The position numbers and the translations under genes are program-made. Positions 1-7,175 of a stretch of 7,366 nucleotides of DNA are shown here, one piece after another. Source of the stretch: Deltaproteobacteria bacterium (GTDB lineage Bacteria; Desulfobacterota; Desulfobulbia; Desulfobulbales; Desulfocapsaceae); assembly GCA_021779275.1 (NCBI GenBank), contig JAJYAX010000071.1, forward strand, positions 1-7,366. The letters are read 5' to 3'. A model generated the notes under the pieces. The model searched no databases, was not told where the DNA came from, and worked only from the letters and a program-made list of their open reading frames with translations. Within the stretch, counting starts at the first letter, position 1. Each line of letters begins with the position of its first letter.

Positions 1-318
1 CTGCCCCAGAGGACTGACTCCCCCAAGGACATACCCCGTGGCTCGTTCCACCACTGTCCTGTCGGCCATCACCGCCTTTTTCGCCCCCGCGGCCCTGGCC
101 ATCTGTTTCATGCTGAGCATGGAGGACACCGGCAGGACACCCACCGCCAGACGGTTATCGTCAAGCTGGACAACCAGCGTCTTAAAGACCCTCTCCTCGT
201 CAACCCCCAGCCTTTCCGCCGCCTCCTTACCGTAGGCCTCGTTGGCGGGATCATGGCTGTATTGATGCACCGTAAAGGGGATCTTTTTTTTCTTTGCTGC
301 GTTAATAGCGGGTGTCAT
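1..318 (-). CDS. ybaK: Cys-tRNA(Pro) deacylase, YbaK/EbsC family (N-terminal 106 residues; 3' end outside window)
   Basis: This is a trans-editing enzyme of the YbaK/ProX family, which hydrolyses Cys-tRNA(Pro) made in error by prolyl-tRNA synthetase; it acts in the cytosol. The reading frame starts at the ATG whose complement is at 316-318 and stays open to base 1, giving 106 residues of a protein that is usually about 155-160 long. The translation begins MTPAINAAKKKKIPF and closely follows E. coli YbaK as I remember it. Shared blocks are the 'VHQYSHDP' segment, 'VFKTLVV' with the conserved lysine at residue 46, 'AAGAKKAVMAD' and 'TGYVLGGVSPLGQ' at 95-106. The start lies 22 nt after the phosphodiesterase stop, so it is probably the third gene of the same transcript, although only a weak Shine-Dalgarno is visible. 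The truncation is only the window edge. The family assignment is firm; exact substrate specificity is inferred from similarity. Confidence 0.95.
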   Translation of the reverse strand, partial: MTPAINAAKKKKIPFTVHQYSHDPANEAYGKEAAERLGVDEERVFKTLVVQLDDNRLAVGVLPVSSMLSMKQMARAAGAKKAVMADRTVVERATGYVLGGVSPLGQ

Positions 319-340
319 GGTGAGAGGCTCAGATGAGGTG

Positions 341-1147
341 TTATTGTTCCAGCACACGGGCCAGTGTCTGGGGAAAATCCGTAAACAGGCCGCTGACGCC
401 GGCCCGGATAAACCGCAGCATCTCGGAAGGCCGGTTCACGGTATAGAGGTTCACCCGGCAGCCGTGCGCGCGGGCGGCCTGGATCTGCGTCTCGTCCGTG
501 CAGTGCGCAGCGGCATTGTAGGTCGAAAATTCATACCCACCCCAATCCTGCCTGCCGGTGAGGGACGGACCGATCAGGGCATTTATCTCGATATCCGGCC
601 GTTTATCCCGGACCTCGCGGATATAGGCATGCTCGAAAGAGGAGATGCTCACCAGGCCGGCAGGGACCCGAAGCTGTTCTATGCACTGCAGGACAGCGTT
701 CGTAATCGGAAAGGTCTCCATCGGGGTAGGCGCCCGCTTGATCTCGATATTGACCCGCCAGGATTTTTCTTGAGCAAAAATCAGGACCTCCTCAAGGGTC
801 GGAATCGCAACCCCGGCAAACGACTGGAGCTCTTCCAGGGAGATTTGTCCGGCTGCGATCCGGCCGAAGGGATCGGCGGCGGCGAACCAGGATCCGGCAT
901 CCAGAGAGCGGATTTCGGCCAGGGTAAAGGTGGTGCAGGGTTTCCGCGCCCGATCCGGGAACCGCGTGCGGACATCGGTTGTGCGCAGCAGGAGTTCATC
1001 ATGGAGGATGATCAATCCGCCGTCCATGGTGGGGGCGACATCGATCTCCAGGATGTCTGCGCCAACCTCCCAGGCCTTGCGGATGGCGGGAAGGGTGTTT
1101 TCCGGGGCGAGGCTTCCGGCGCCTCGATGGGCGATATTGAGTACCAT
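341..1147 (-). CDS. Glycerophosphodiester phosphodiesterase (GDPD/UgpQ-like, cytosolic)
   Basis: The 268-residue product is a complete GDPD-family TIM-barrel enzyme. Such enzymes hydrolyse glycerophosphodiesters from phospholipid turnover to sn-glycerol 3-phosphate plus an alcohol. The N-terminal motif 'IAHRGAGSLAPENT' (residues 5-18) carries the catalytic His7 and Asn17. Glu34 and Asp36 ('EID') are expected metal ligands, and His49 in 'LHDE' is the second catalytic histidine. 'IPTLEEVL' (115-122), 'NIEIK' with metal ligand Glu135, 'VNLYTVN' (232-238) and 'GLFTDFP' (253-259) complete the family signature. The length is typical of the short bacterial UgpQ type. There is no signal peptide, so a cytosolic location is inferred. 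The ATG (complement at 1145-1147) lies 26 nt after the kinase stop, with a weak GGGA Shine-Dalgarno just upstream, and the ybaK-like gene follows after 22 nt; this suggests cotranscription. Substrate preference cannot be read from the sequence. Confidence 0.95.
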   Translation of the reverse strand: MVLNIAHRGAGSLAPENTLPAIRKAWEVGADILEIDVAPTMDGGLIILHDELLLRTTDVRTRFPDRARKPCTTFTLAEIRSLDAGSWFAAADPFGRIAAGQISLEELQSFAGVAIPTLEEVLIFAQEKSWRVNIEIKRAPTPMETFPITNAVLQCIEQLRVPAGLVSISSFEHAYIREVRDKRPDIEINALIGPSLTGRQDWGGYEFSTYNAAAHCTDETQIQAARAHGCRVNLYTVNRPSEMLRFIRAGVSGLFTDFPQTLARVLEQ

Positions 1148-1173
1148 TATATCCCGTTATGCCGGAGGAAAGC

Positions 1174-3300
1174 TCAAACCGTCTTCATCTCAAGCAGGGA
1201 GCTCAAGACCTCTTTGAAATTCTGCAGGGTATAGGGCTTGGCGATGACGCCGCTGAACCCATATTCCCGGTAATTGGACATGATCGGGTCGTTGGAATAG
1301 CCGCTGGAGACGACCAGGCAGGCCCGGGGAAAACGAGAGAGTATCCGCTCGGCCGCCTGTTTTCCTCCAAGCCCTCCGGGAATGGTCAAATCCATGATGA
1401 CCAGTGAAAATGGCGCCCCAGATTCCACGGAGGCGGTGTAGAGTTCAATGGCCTCATATCCTCCCGCGCAGAGGGTCACCTCATACCCGAGGTGGGTGAG
1501 CATCAGCGAGGCAATATCCCTGACCATCTGGTCGTCGTCCATGACCAGGATGGAGCCGCCTCTGTGCTCAGCCGTCAGCTCGACCGCGGCATCCGCCCGT
1601 TCTTCCGCCCTACCAATTGACGGCAGGTGGATGGTGAAGGTCGTGCCTGTGCCGATGACGGACTCGACGCCGATGTGTCCGCCATGCCTGCTGATAATCG
1701 AGTGGACGGAAGAGAGTCCCAGGCCGATTCCAGCCGACTTGGTGGTGAAATAGGGGTCGAAGATTCTTTTCAGAATATCGTCCGGGATCCCGCAGCCCTG
1801 ATCGGTACAGGTCAGCCGGATATAGGGACCTGGAGGAAGCGACAGGGCATTGTTACAGGTAAGCACTTCGTTCCGGGCGGCGACAGTCAGTATTCCACCT
1901 CCCGGCATCGCCTGGGTGGCGTTGATGATGATATTCTGCAGGACCTGGCTTATCTGCCCTTCGTCGGCCTCGAAGGCATGGATTGAATCAGGGATATCGA
2001 TGGTTCCCTTGACATTGGAGCCATGCAGGATAAAGGACAGGGCCTCCTCGACCAGGCGCCGGGGTGACACCACCTTCTTTATCGGCTCGCCGCCACGCGC
2101 AAAGGTCAGCAGTTGATGCGCCAGTTCTCCGGCCCGCACCGCCGCTTTCTCGGCCTCGGCCAGGGGCTTGTATGCCTTGTGAGCGGCATCGAGAAAGACC
2201 CTGGCAAAGGAGATGTTCCCCATGATCCCCGTCAGGATGTTGTTGAAATCATGGGCAATGCCTCCGGCAAGGATTCCCAGGGATTCCAGCTTTTCAATTT
2301 TCAGCTGCTCATGCTCATGTTTTTTGCGCTCCGTTATATCGCGGGAAATCGAGATAAGATGCGGTACGCCTTTCAGCGAAATGACCCGGGCGGACATCAA
2401 TCCGGTAACGAGACTGCCGTCTTTCCTGCGAAACTGGGCTTCAAGATTCTCGACATAGCCGTTTTCACGAAGTCCCTGGACCAAGCGCTGCCGGTCGGCA
2501 AGCTCGTGCCAGACATCAATCTCCAGGGAGGTCTTTCCCCGGATGTCCTCCCGGGTAAAACCGGTTATCCGGGTAAACCCTTCATTGATATCCACGTAGA
2601 GACCGTCTTCCAGACGGTTGATATTCACCGCATCGGGACTGAAATCGAAGGTCATCCGGAATTTATCCTCGCTTTCCTGCAGCAGTTGTTCCGTCCGTTT
2701 ATGCTCGGTGATATCGCGCACGCTGGCGATAATGCCATTGATCGCAGGATCGTCAAGGAAGCTCTGGCCGATGGCCTCGGAGAAGCCCCAGCCCTTTGTC
2801 TTGTGGATATGCCGGTATTGAACGGAGACGGTTTTTTCAGGATGTTCGACGGCCTCGTTCCAGGCGGCCCGGACGGCTTTCATATCGTCCGGATGGATAA
2901 GGGTGTCCAAGACCCTCCCCTCCAGCTGGGCCACAGGAAATCCGGTTATCCTCTCCGCTGCGGGACTGACATACCTCGGGCGTCCGTCGGCATCCACGAT
3001 GACCAGACTGTCCGAGGAATTCTTGACCAGGAAATCCAGCCGTTCCTCACTCTCCCGCAATGCGTTGGTCGACTGTCTGATCCTGCCGCTCAGGCGGGAA
3101 ATCAGCAAAAAAAGGAGGAGAGAGGTGCAGAGAATAAAGAGCAGACCTTTGAAAATGGCTACTTCCGTCATGGTCGCGGGGTCGCGGACAAACCACCCCA
3201 CGACCGTATCGGAAAAATAAATCCAGGCGCAGCCAAACAGGGCATAGATAATGACTATCCTTCCGGCTTCATAATGTTTTTTTATCTGTTGCTGTTCCAC
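1174..3300 (-). CDS. Membrane-bound PAS-PAS hybrid histidine kinase with C-terminal receiver domain
   Basis: This 708-residue inner-membrane sensor kinase has two N-terminal membrane helices (about 14-36 and 47-69) separated by a very short loop. Two PAS domains follow (about 88-202 and 210-327), ending in 'RDITEHKR' and 'RDITERKK'. The HisKA H-box 'GGIAHDFNN' has the phosphorylated His350. The ATPase domain shows N-box Asn460 ('NIIINATQAM'), G1 'DQGCGIP' (500-506) and G2 'GIGLGLSS' (524-531). The receiver (about 583-705) has acidic Asp588-590, phospho-acceptor Asp637 and Lys688. All catalytic residues are present, so both autophosphorylation and internal phosphotransfer are expected. The start is a GTG: an in-frame TGA two codons upstream excludes a longer protein, and the first membrane helix follows directly. 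A GAGGGG Shine-Dalgarno lies only 2 nt before it, which is unusually close. The receiver has no output domain and no partner regulator is nearby. The signal is unknown; the minimal periplasmic exposure favours cytosolic or membrane sensing by PAS. Confidence 0.95.
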   Translation of the reverse strand: MEQQQIKKHYEAGRIVIIYALFGCAWIYFSDTVVGWFVRDPATMTEVAIFKGLLFILCTSLLLFLLISRLSGRIRQSTNALRESEERLDFLVKNSSDSLVIVDADGRPRYVSPAAERITGFPVAQLEGRVLDTLIHPDDMKAVRAAWNEAVEHPEKTVSVQYRHIHKTKGWGFSEAIGQSFLDDPAINGIIASVRDITEHKRTEQLLQESEDKFRMTFDFSPDAVNINRLEDGLYVDINEGFTRITGFTREDIRGKTSLEIDVWHELADRQRLVQGLRENGYVENLEAQFRRKDGSLVTGLMSARVISLKGVPHLISISRDITERKKHEHEQLKIEKLESLGILAGGIAHDFNNILTGIMGNISFARVFLDAAHKAYKPLAEAEKAAVRAGELAHQLLTFARGGEPIKKVVSPRRLVEEALSFILHGSNVKGTIDIPDSIHAFEADEGQISQVLQNIIINATQAMPGGGILTVAARNEVLTCNNALSLPPGPYIRLTCTDQGCGIPDDILKRIFDPYFTTKSAGIGLGLSSVHSIISRHGGHIGVESVIGTGTTFTIHLPSIGRAEERADAAVELTAEHRGGSILVMDDDQMVRDIASLMLTHLGYEVTLCAGGYEAIELYTASVESGAPFSLVIMDLTIPGGLGGKQAAERILSRFPRACLVVSSGYSNDPIMSNYREYGFSGVIAKPYTLQNFKEVLSSLLEMKTV

Positions 3301-3318
3301 AGCCCCTCACTCATGAAA

Positions 3319-3346
3319 TAGACATCCTCTTCCTACGCTATATAAG
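3319..3346 (+). promoter_or_regulatory. Candidate sigma70 promoter for the plus-strand SBP-PAS kinase
   Basis: TAGACA (3319-3324, 5 of 6 to the -35 consensus) and TATAAG (3341-3346, 5 of 6 to the -10 consensus) are separated by 16 nt. This would give a leader of about 145 nt before the ATG at 3500. A second plus-strand -10-like box, TATAAA at 3404-3409, is closer to the gene but lacks a recognisable -35. Which of them is used, if either, cannot be decided from sequence. Confidence 0.3.
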
Positions 3347-3365
3347 ATCGAGTGAATTTTGTAAA
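3337..3365 (-). promoter_or_regulatory. Candidate sigma70 promoter for the minus-strand kinase operon
   Basis: On the minus strand there is a TTTACA hexamer (complement at 3360-3365, 5 of 6 to the -35 consensus) and a TATAGC hexamer (complement at 3337-3342, 4 of 6 to the -10 consensus), separated by 17 nt. Transcription would start near 3330, giving a leader of about 30 nt before the GTG at 3300. This is a sequence match only, in an AT-rich gap where chance matches are common. The -10 overlaps that of the plus-strand candidate. Confidence 0.35.
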
Positions 3366-3405
3366 TCAGCAAACATATTCTATCTGATTCTTAGGTGATG
3401 GTGTA

Positions 3406-3423
3406 TAAAGAAATTAAAGAAAT
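3406..3423. repeat. Perfect tandem repeat, 2 x 9 bp (TAAAGAAAT)
   Basis: TAAAGAAAT occurs twice back to back (3406-3414 and 3415-3423) in the AT-rich gap between the divergent kinases. It overlaps the downstream TATAAA box and lies about 77 nt before the plus-strand start codon. It could be a direct-repeat operator or simple AT-rich sequence; two copies are too few to tell. Confidence 0.6.
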
Positions 3424-3499
3424 ATCCTTCCTGAAGAACGTATCAAAGGGAGGACTTCTCTCTCTGCAAGGCCACATTCCTCTGCTTGGAACATAGTGT

Positions 3500-6400
3500 A
3501 TGCTTCGAAAATGGAGATGGAGCAGCTCATCGAAGCGCTGCTTCTTTATTTTTATATTTTTGTTTTTACTGGGGAATTGTTATTCCTTCACTGTCAGGGC
3601 GGCTGCCCCGGCGACGTCAACAACCACCGCCATCCGGGTGGTTATGGATAATAATTATCCGCCGTACGCCTTCCTGGACAGTAACGGCGCCATCCAGGGG
3701 ATACTGGCCGACCAATGGCGACTCTGGCAGGAAAAAACCGGTATCCGGGTCGAATTGCAGGCCATGGACTGGAATGACGCCCTGAAGGGAATGAAGGCCG
3801 GAGACTTTGATGTTATCGATACAGTCTTTATCACCACGGAACGTCTGACCTGGCTCGATTTCAGCAAACCCTATGCCCGCATCGAGGTCTCTGCTTTTTT
3901 CAACAACGAAATCAGCGGCATAACTGATATTAATTCCCTGAGGGGTTTTAGTGTGGCCGTCAAGGAAGGCGATGCGGCCGTTGACCTCCTGCAGAGCCAC
4001 GGGATAAACAACCTTGTATTTTTCGGGAGCTACGAGGCCATTATCCGGGCCGCCAGAGAGCATAAGGTCAACGTCTTTGTCGTCGATAAACCGCCGGCTC
4101 TTTATTTCCTCTATAAATATGGGATTCAGCGGCAATACAACGCCTCTCTCCCTTTTAATGTCGGTGAATTTCACCGGGCGGTCAGGAAAGGGAATACGGC
4201 CCTGCTGAAAGCAATTGAGTCAGGTTTCGCCCGGATATCACCCGGGGAGGTGCAGCAGATCGAGAAAAAATGGTACGGTGCCCCCCTCTTGAGCTTTGTT
4301 TCTCTCCGCTATCTGCTGGCCGGCCTCTGGATTCTCTTTTTCCTGATTCTCGGCCTGTTTTACTGGAACAGGTCACTGAGTTCGGCTGTAAAAAGGCGCA
4401 CAGCCGAACTGGAGATGAGGGATTTGGAACTGCGCAAGAGCGAGGCCCAGTATCGCGAACTGGTGGAAAACGCCAACAGCATTATTTTGCGCAGGGATAA
4501 CCAGGGCCGGATTTCTTTTATCAATGAGTTCGCCCAACGTTTCTTCGGCTATCAGGCAGGCGAGGTCATCGGTAAAAGCGTGGTCGGGACCATAGTGCCC
4601 GAGACGGACACCGCAGGGAGAAACCTGCTGGTGATGATCGCCGACATCGGGCTGCGGCCGAACAACTACGTGGCCAATGAAAACGAGAACATGCGCCGGG
4701 ATGGAACACGCGTCTGGGTATCCTGGACCAACAAGCCGCTCTACGACGCTGCGGGTGAGGTTAGCGAAATACTCTGTGTCGGCAATGATATAACTGATCG
4801 CAGGCGGGCGGAAGAGGCCCTGCGGCGGGAACGCCAGCGATTGGAATTCGTGATCGCCGGCTCGCGCCTGGGCACCTGGGAATGGAATGTCCAGACCAAC
4901 GAGACCGTATTCAACGAGACCTGGGCAGGGCAGGTCGGCTACAGGCTGGAGGAACTGGAGCCCTGCCGCCTTGAGACATGGGAACGGCTGGTACATCCCG
5001 ACGATCTGGCGCGAACACGGGCGTCTTTGCTCAGTTGTGTCGAGGGTGAGGCTCCCGACTTTGACAGCGAGTTCCGGATGAGGCACAGGGATGGCTATTG
5101 GGTCTGGATTCTTGGCCGGGGCCGCATCTTGACCAGCGACAGCGAAGGACGGCGCCGGTCGATGTTCGGGACCCACACCGACATCACCAGGATAAAACAG
5201 GCGGAGGAGAGGCTGCAGACGACCAATGAACTGCTGTCCCTGTTCATAAAGCATTCACCAATTTACGCCTTCATCAAAGAGGTGACCCCCACCGAAAGCC
5301 GCGCCTTGCATGTCAGTGATAATTATAGGGACATGCTGGGTATTTCCGGCTCTGATATGACCGGCAGGACCATGCAGGAACTTTTTCCGGCTGAGTTTGC
5401 CGAAAAGATAACGGCCGACGACTGGCAGGTGATCTCCCGTGGCGTCACACTGCACCTGGACGAAGACTTGAACGGCCGCAATTATACGACCATCAAGTTT
5501 CCGATCCGGTTTGGAGACCGGCACCTGCTGGCCGGTTACACCATCGACATCACCGAGCGCAAGCGAACAGAGGAAGAGTTGCGCCGACGGGAAAATCAAC
5601 TGCAAAAGATACTCGAGATTCTGCCCATCGGGCTGTGGTTCGCCGACAAGAACGGCACCCTGCTGCACGGCAACCCGACGGGCATTAAGATCTGGGGAGC
5701 CGAGCCCCAGGTGCCGATTTCCGAATACGGCATCTTCAAGGCCTGGCGTCTTCCGTCACACGAGCCGGTCAAACCGGATGAATGGGCGCTGGCAAAGACA
5801 ATCCGCCAGGGGGTCACCATCGTCGATGAGCTCCTGGAGATCGAATCCTTTGACGGGAAGAGAAAGACGATACTGAATTATACTGCGCCGGTGCTGGATG
5901 ACAATGGCGACCTCGACGGCGCCATCGTGGTGATTCTGGATATCAGTGATCGCACGACCCTGGAAAACCAGCTCCGCCAGGCGCAAAAAATGGAATCCAT
6001 AGGAAGACTGGCCGGCGGCGTAGCCCATGACTTCAATAATATGCTGAGCGTGATTCTCGGCCATACCGAGTTGGCCCTGCACTCGCTGAACCCGGCCCAG
6101 CCTCTCTATTCGAGGCTGCAGAATATTCGCGAGGCCGCCCAGCGTTCCGCCGACCTCACCCAACAGCTGCTGGCCTTCGCCCGCAAGCAGACCGTCGCCC
6201 CCAAGGTGCTCGATCTTAACGAGACCCTGGCCGGGATGCTGAAAATGCTGAAGCCGCTCATCGGCGAGAATATCGATCTGGCCTGGCTGCCGGGCCAAGA
6301 CCTGGGACCGGTCAAGATAGATCCCTCACAGATCGACCAGCTGCTGGTGAATCTCTGCGTCAACGCCCGCGACGCCATCGGCGGTACGGGGAAGGTCACC

Positions 6401-7117
6401 ATCGAAACGGGCGCCACCGTCTTCGATGAGGCCTACTGCGCCGGACATGCGGGCTCCATCCCCGGCGACTATGTGTTGCTGGCCGTGAGCGACAACGGCT
6501 GCGGCATGGACCCCGAGATGCTTTCCCACCTGTTCGAGCCCTTTTTCACCACCAAGAAGACGGGTACAGGAACCGGCCTGGGGCTGGCCACGGTGTACGG
6601 CATCGTCAAACAGAACAACGGATTTATCAATGTCTACAGCGAGCCCGGCCAGGGAACAACCTTCAGGATTTATCTGCCCCGGCACACTGCCGAGACGGAA
6701 TGGAGGGCAAAGACGGATGCAGCAGAACTGCCCGAGCATGGGCGGGAGACCATCTTGCTGGCGGAGGACGAGCCTCTGATCCTCGAGATGACCACGGCCA
6801 TGCTGAGACCTCTGGGGTACACCGTCCTGCCCGCCACAACGCCCGGTGAGGCCATCCGCCTGGCGCGGGAACACACGGGCGAAATCGACCTGCTGATCAC
6901 CGATGTGGTCATGCCCGGGATGAACGGCCGGGATCTGGCCAGAAATCTCCTCTCCCTCCACCCCAAGCTCAAATGCCTGTTCATGTCAGGTTACACGGCC
7001 AACGTCATAGCGCATCAGGGTGTGCTGGATAAGGGCGTGCACTTCATCCAGAAGCCGTTCACCATCAGGGATTTTGCCGCCATAATCAGAGAGGTGCTGC
7101 ACCGGGATCCCGCCTGA
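3500..7117 (+). CDS. Hybrid histidine kinase: periplasmic SBP_bac_3 sensor, four PAS, HisKA, HATPase, receiver
   Basis: This 1205-residue sensor kinase begins with a signal sequence (basic 1-13, hydrophobic 14-25, likely cleavage near 34-36). The periplasmic family-3 solute-binding domain (about 44-260) has 'NNYPPYAF', then 'TTERLTWLDFSKPY' with Arg115, the usual ligand-carboxylate position in amino-acid-binding relatives, and 'FVVDKPPALYFL' (193-204). A membrane helix (about 268-289) leads to four PAS domains (about 314-436, 442-567 of PAS_3 type, 574-688, 697-820). The H-box 'GGVAHDFNN' has His843. The N-box has Asn955, G1 is 'DNGCG' (998-1002) and G2 is 'GTGTGLGLA' (1022-1030). The receiver (about 1083-1200) has Asp1090, phospho-acceptor Asp1135, Ser1163 and Lys1185. 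The start is fixed by an in-frame TAG two codons upstream and by the signal sequence; the Shine-Dalgarno is weak. The layout resembles BvgS-like sensors but lacks an Hpt domain. The ligand, perhaps an amino acid, and the target are unknown. Confidence 0.96.
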   Translation: MLRKWRWSSSSKRCFFIFIFLFLLGNCYSFTVRAAAPATSTTTAIRVVMDNNYPPYAFLDSNGAIQGILADQWRLWQEKTGIRVELQAMDWNDALKGMKAGDFDVIDTVFITTERLTWLDFSKPYARIEVSAFFNNEISGITDINSLRGFSVAVKEGDAAVDLLQSHGINNLVFFGSYEAIIRAAREHKVNVFVVDKPPALYFLYKYGIQRQYNASLPFNVGEFHRAVRKGNTALLKAIESGFARISPGEVQQIEKKWYGAPLLSFVSLRYLLAGLWILFFLILGLFYWNRSLSSAVKRRTAELEMRDLELRKSEAQYRELVENANSIILRRDNQGRISFINEFAQRFFGYQAGEVIGKSVVGTIVPETDTAGRNLLVMIADIGLRPNNYVANENENMRRDGTRVWVSWTNKPLYDAAGEVSEILCVGNDITDRRRAEEALRRERQRLEFVIAGSRLGTWEWNVQTNETVFNETWAGQVGYRLEELEPCRLETWERLVHPDDLARTRASLLSCVEGEAPDFDSEFRMRHRDGYWVWILGRGRILTSDSEGRRRSMFGTHTDITRIKQAEERLQTTNELLSLFIKHSPIYAFIKEVTPTESRALHVSDNYRDMLGISGSDMTGRTMQELFPAEFAEKITADDWQVISRGVTLHLDEDLNGRNYTTIKFPIRFGDRHLLAGYTIDITERKRTEEELRRRENQLQKILEILPIGLWFADKNGTLLHGNPTGIKIWGAEPQVPISEYGIFKAWRLPSHEPVKPDEWALAKTIRQGVTIVDELLEIESFDGKRKTILNYTAPVLDDNGDLDGAIVVILDISDRTTLENQLRQAQKMESIGRLAGGVAHDFNNMLSVILGHTELALHSLNPAQPLYSRLQNIREAAQRSADLTQQLLAFARKQTVAPKVLDLNETLAGMLKMLKPLIGENIDLAWLPGQDLGPVKIDPSQIDQLLVNLCVNARDAIGGTGKVTIETGATVFDEAYCAGHAGSIPGDYVLLAVSDNGCGMDPEMLSHLFEPFFTTKKTGTGTGLGLATVYGIVKQNNGFINVYSEPGQGTTFRIYLPRHTAETEWRAKTDAAELPEHGRETILLAEDEPLILEMTTAMLRPLGYTVLPATTPGEAIRLAREHTGEIDLLITDVVMPGMNGRDLARNLLSLHPKLKCLFMSGYTANVIAHQGVLDKGVHFIQKPFTIRDFAAIIREVLHRDPA

Positions 7118-7126
7118 AATGCGACG

Positions 7127-7152
7127 GCGCCGGTGAGTCCGGCAACCGGTGC
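7127..7152. other. GC-rich inverted repeat between convergent genes (possible weak hairpin)
   Basis: The arms 7127-7134 (GCGCCGGT) and 7145-7152 (ACCGGTGC) can pair over 8 bp with one G-U, around a 10-nt loop. This lies 10 nt after the plus-strand kinase stop and 24 nt after the 3' end of the minus-strand gene. No T-run follows on either strand, so it does not fit an intrinsic terminator. It may help 3'-end stability or be chance in GC-rich sequence. Confidence 0.3.
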
Positions 7153-7175
7153 GCAGCGGTCGGCTGAAGAGAGGA

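Noticed and set aside
317..1234. A 305-codon open frame on the plus strand opposite the phosphodiesterase
   Set aside because: It is antisense to a complete, motif-rich GDPD gene and runs over the kinase 3' end as well; its translation has no recognisable family features.
2113..3321. A 402-codon open frame on the plus strand opposite the minus-strand kinase
   Set aside because: The opposite strand encodes a full set of PAS, HisKA, HATPase and receiver motifs. The plus-strand translation shows no domain or motif I recognise and is explained by codon bias in GC-rich DNA.
3566..3583. Possible lipoprotein signal ('LLGNC', Cys27) in the large kinase
   Set aside because: Asn at the position before the cysteine does not fit a lipobox, and the downstream 'VRAAAP' offers a better ordinary signal-peptidase site. 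The protein is also anchored by its own membrane helix.
3486..3785. An alternative TTG-started frame overlapping the start of the large kinase
   Set aside because: It is out of frame with the signal peptide and solute-binding domain, and its product after the first residues is arginine- and proline-rich out-of-frame sequence.
4373..5254. A 293-codon minus-strand frame inside the large kinase gene
   Set aside because: It is antisense to the PAS1-PAS2 region, is proline- and glycine-rich without motifs, and has no ribosome site or promoter context.
7118..7175. Bidirectional intrinsic terminator between the convergent genes
   Set aside because: The hairpin at 7127-7152 has a G-U pair and a large loop, and is not followed by a T-run on either strand.
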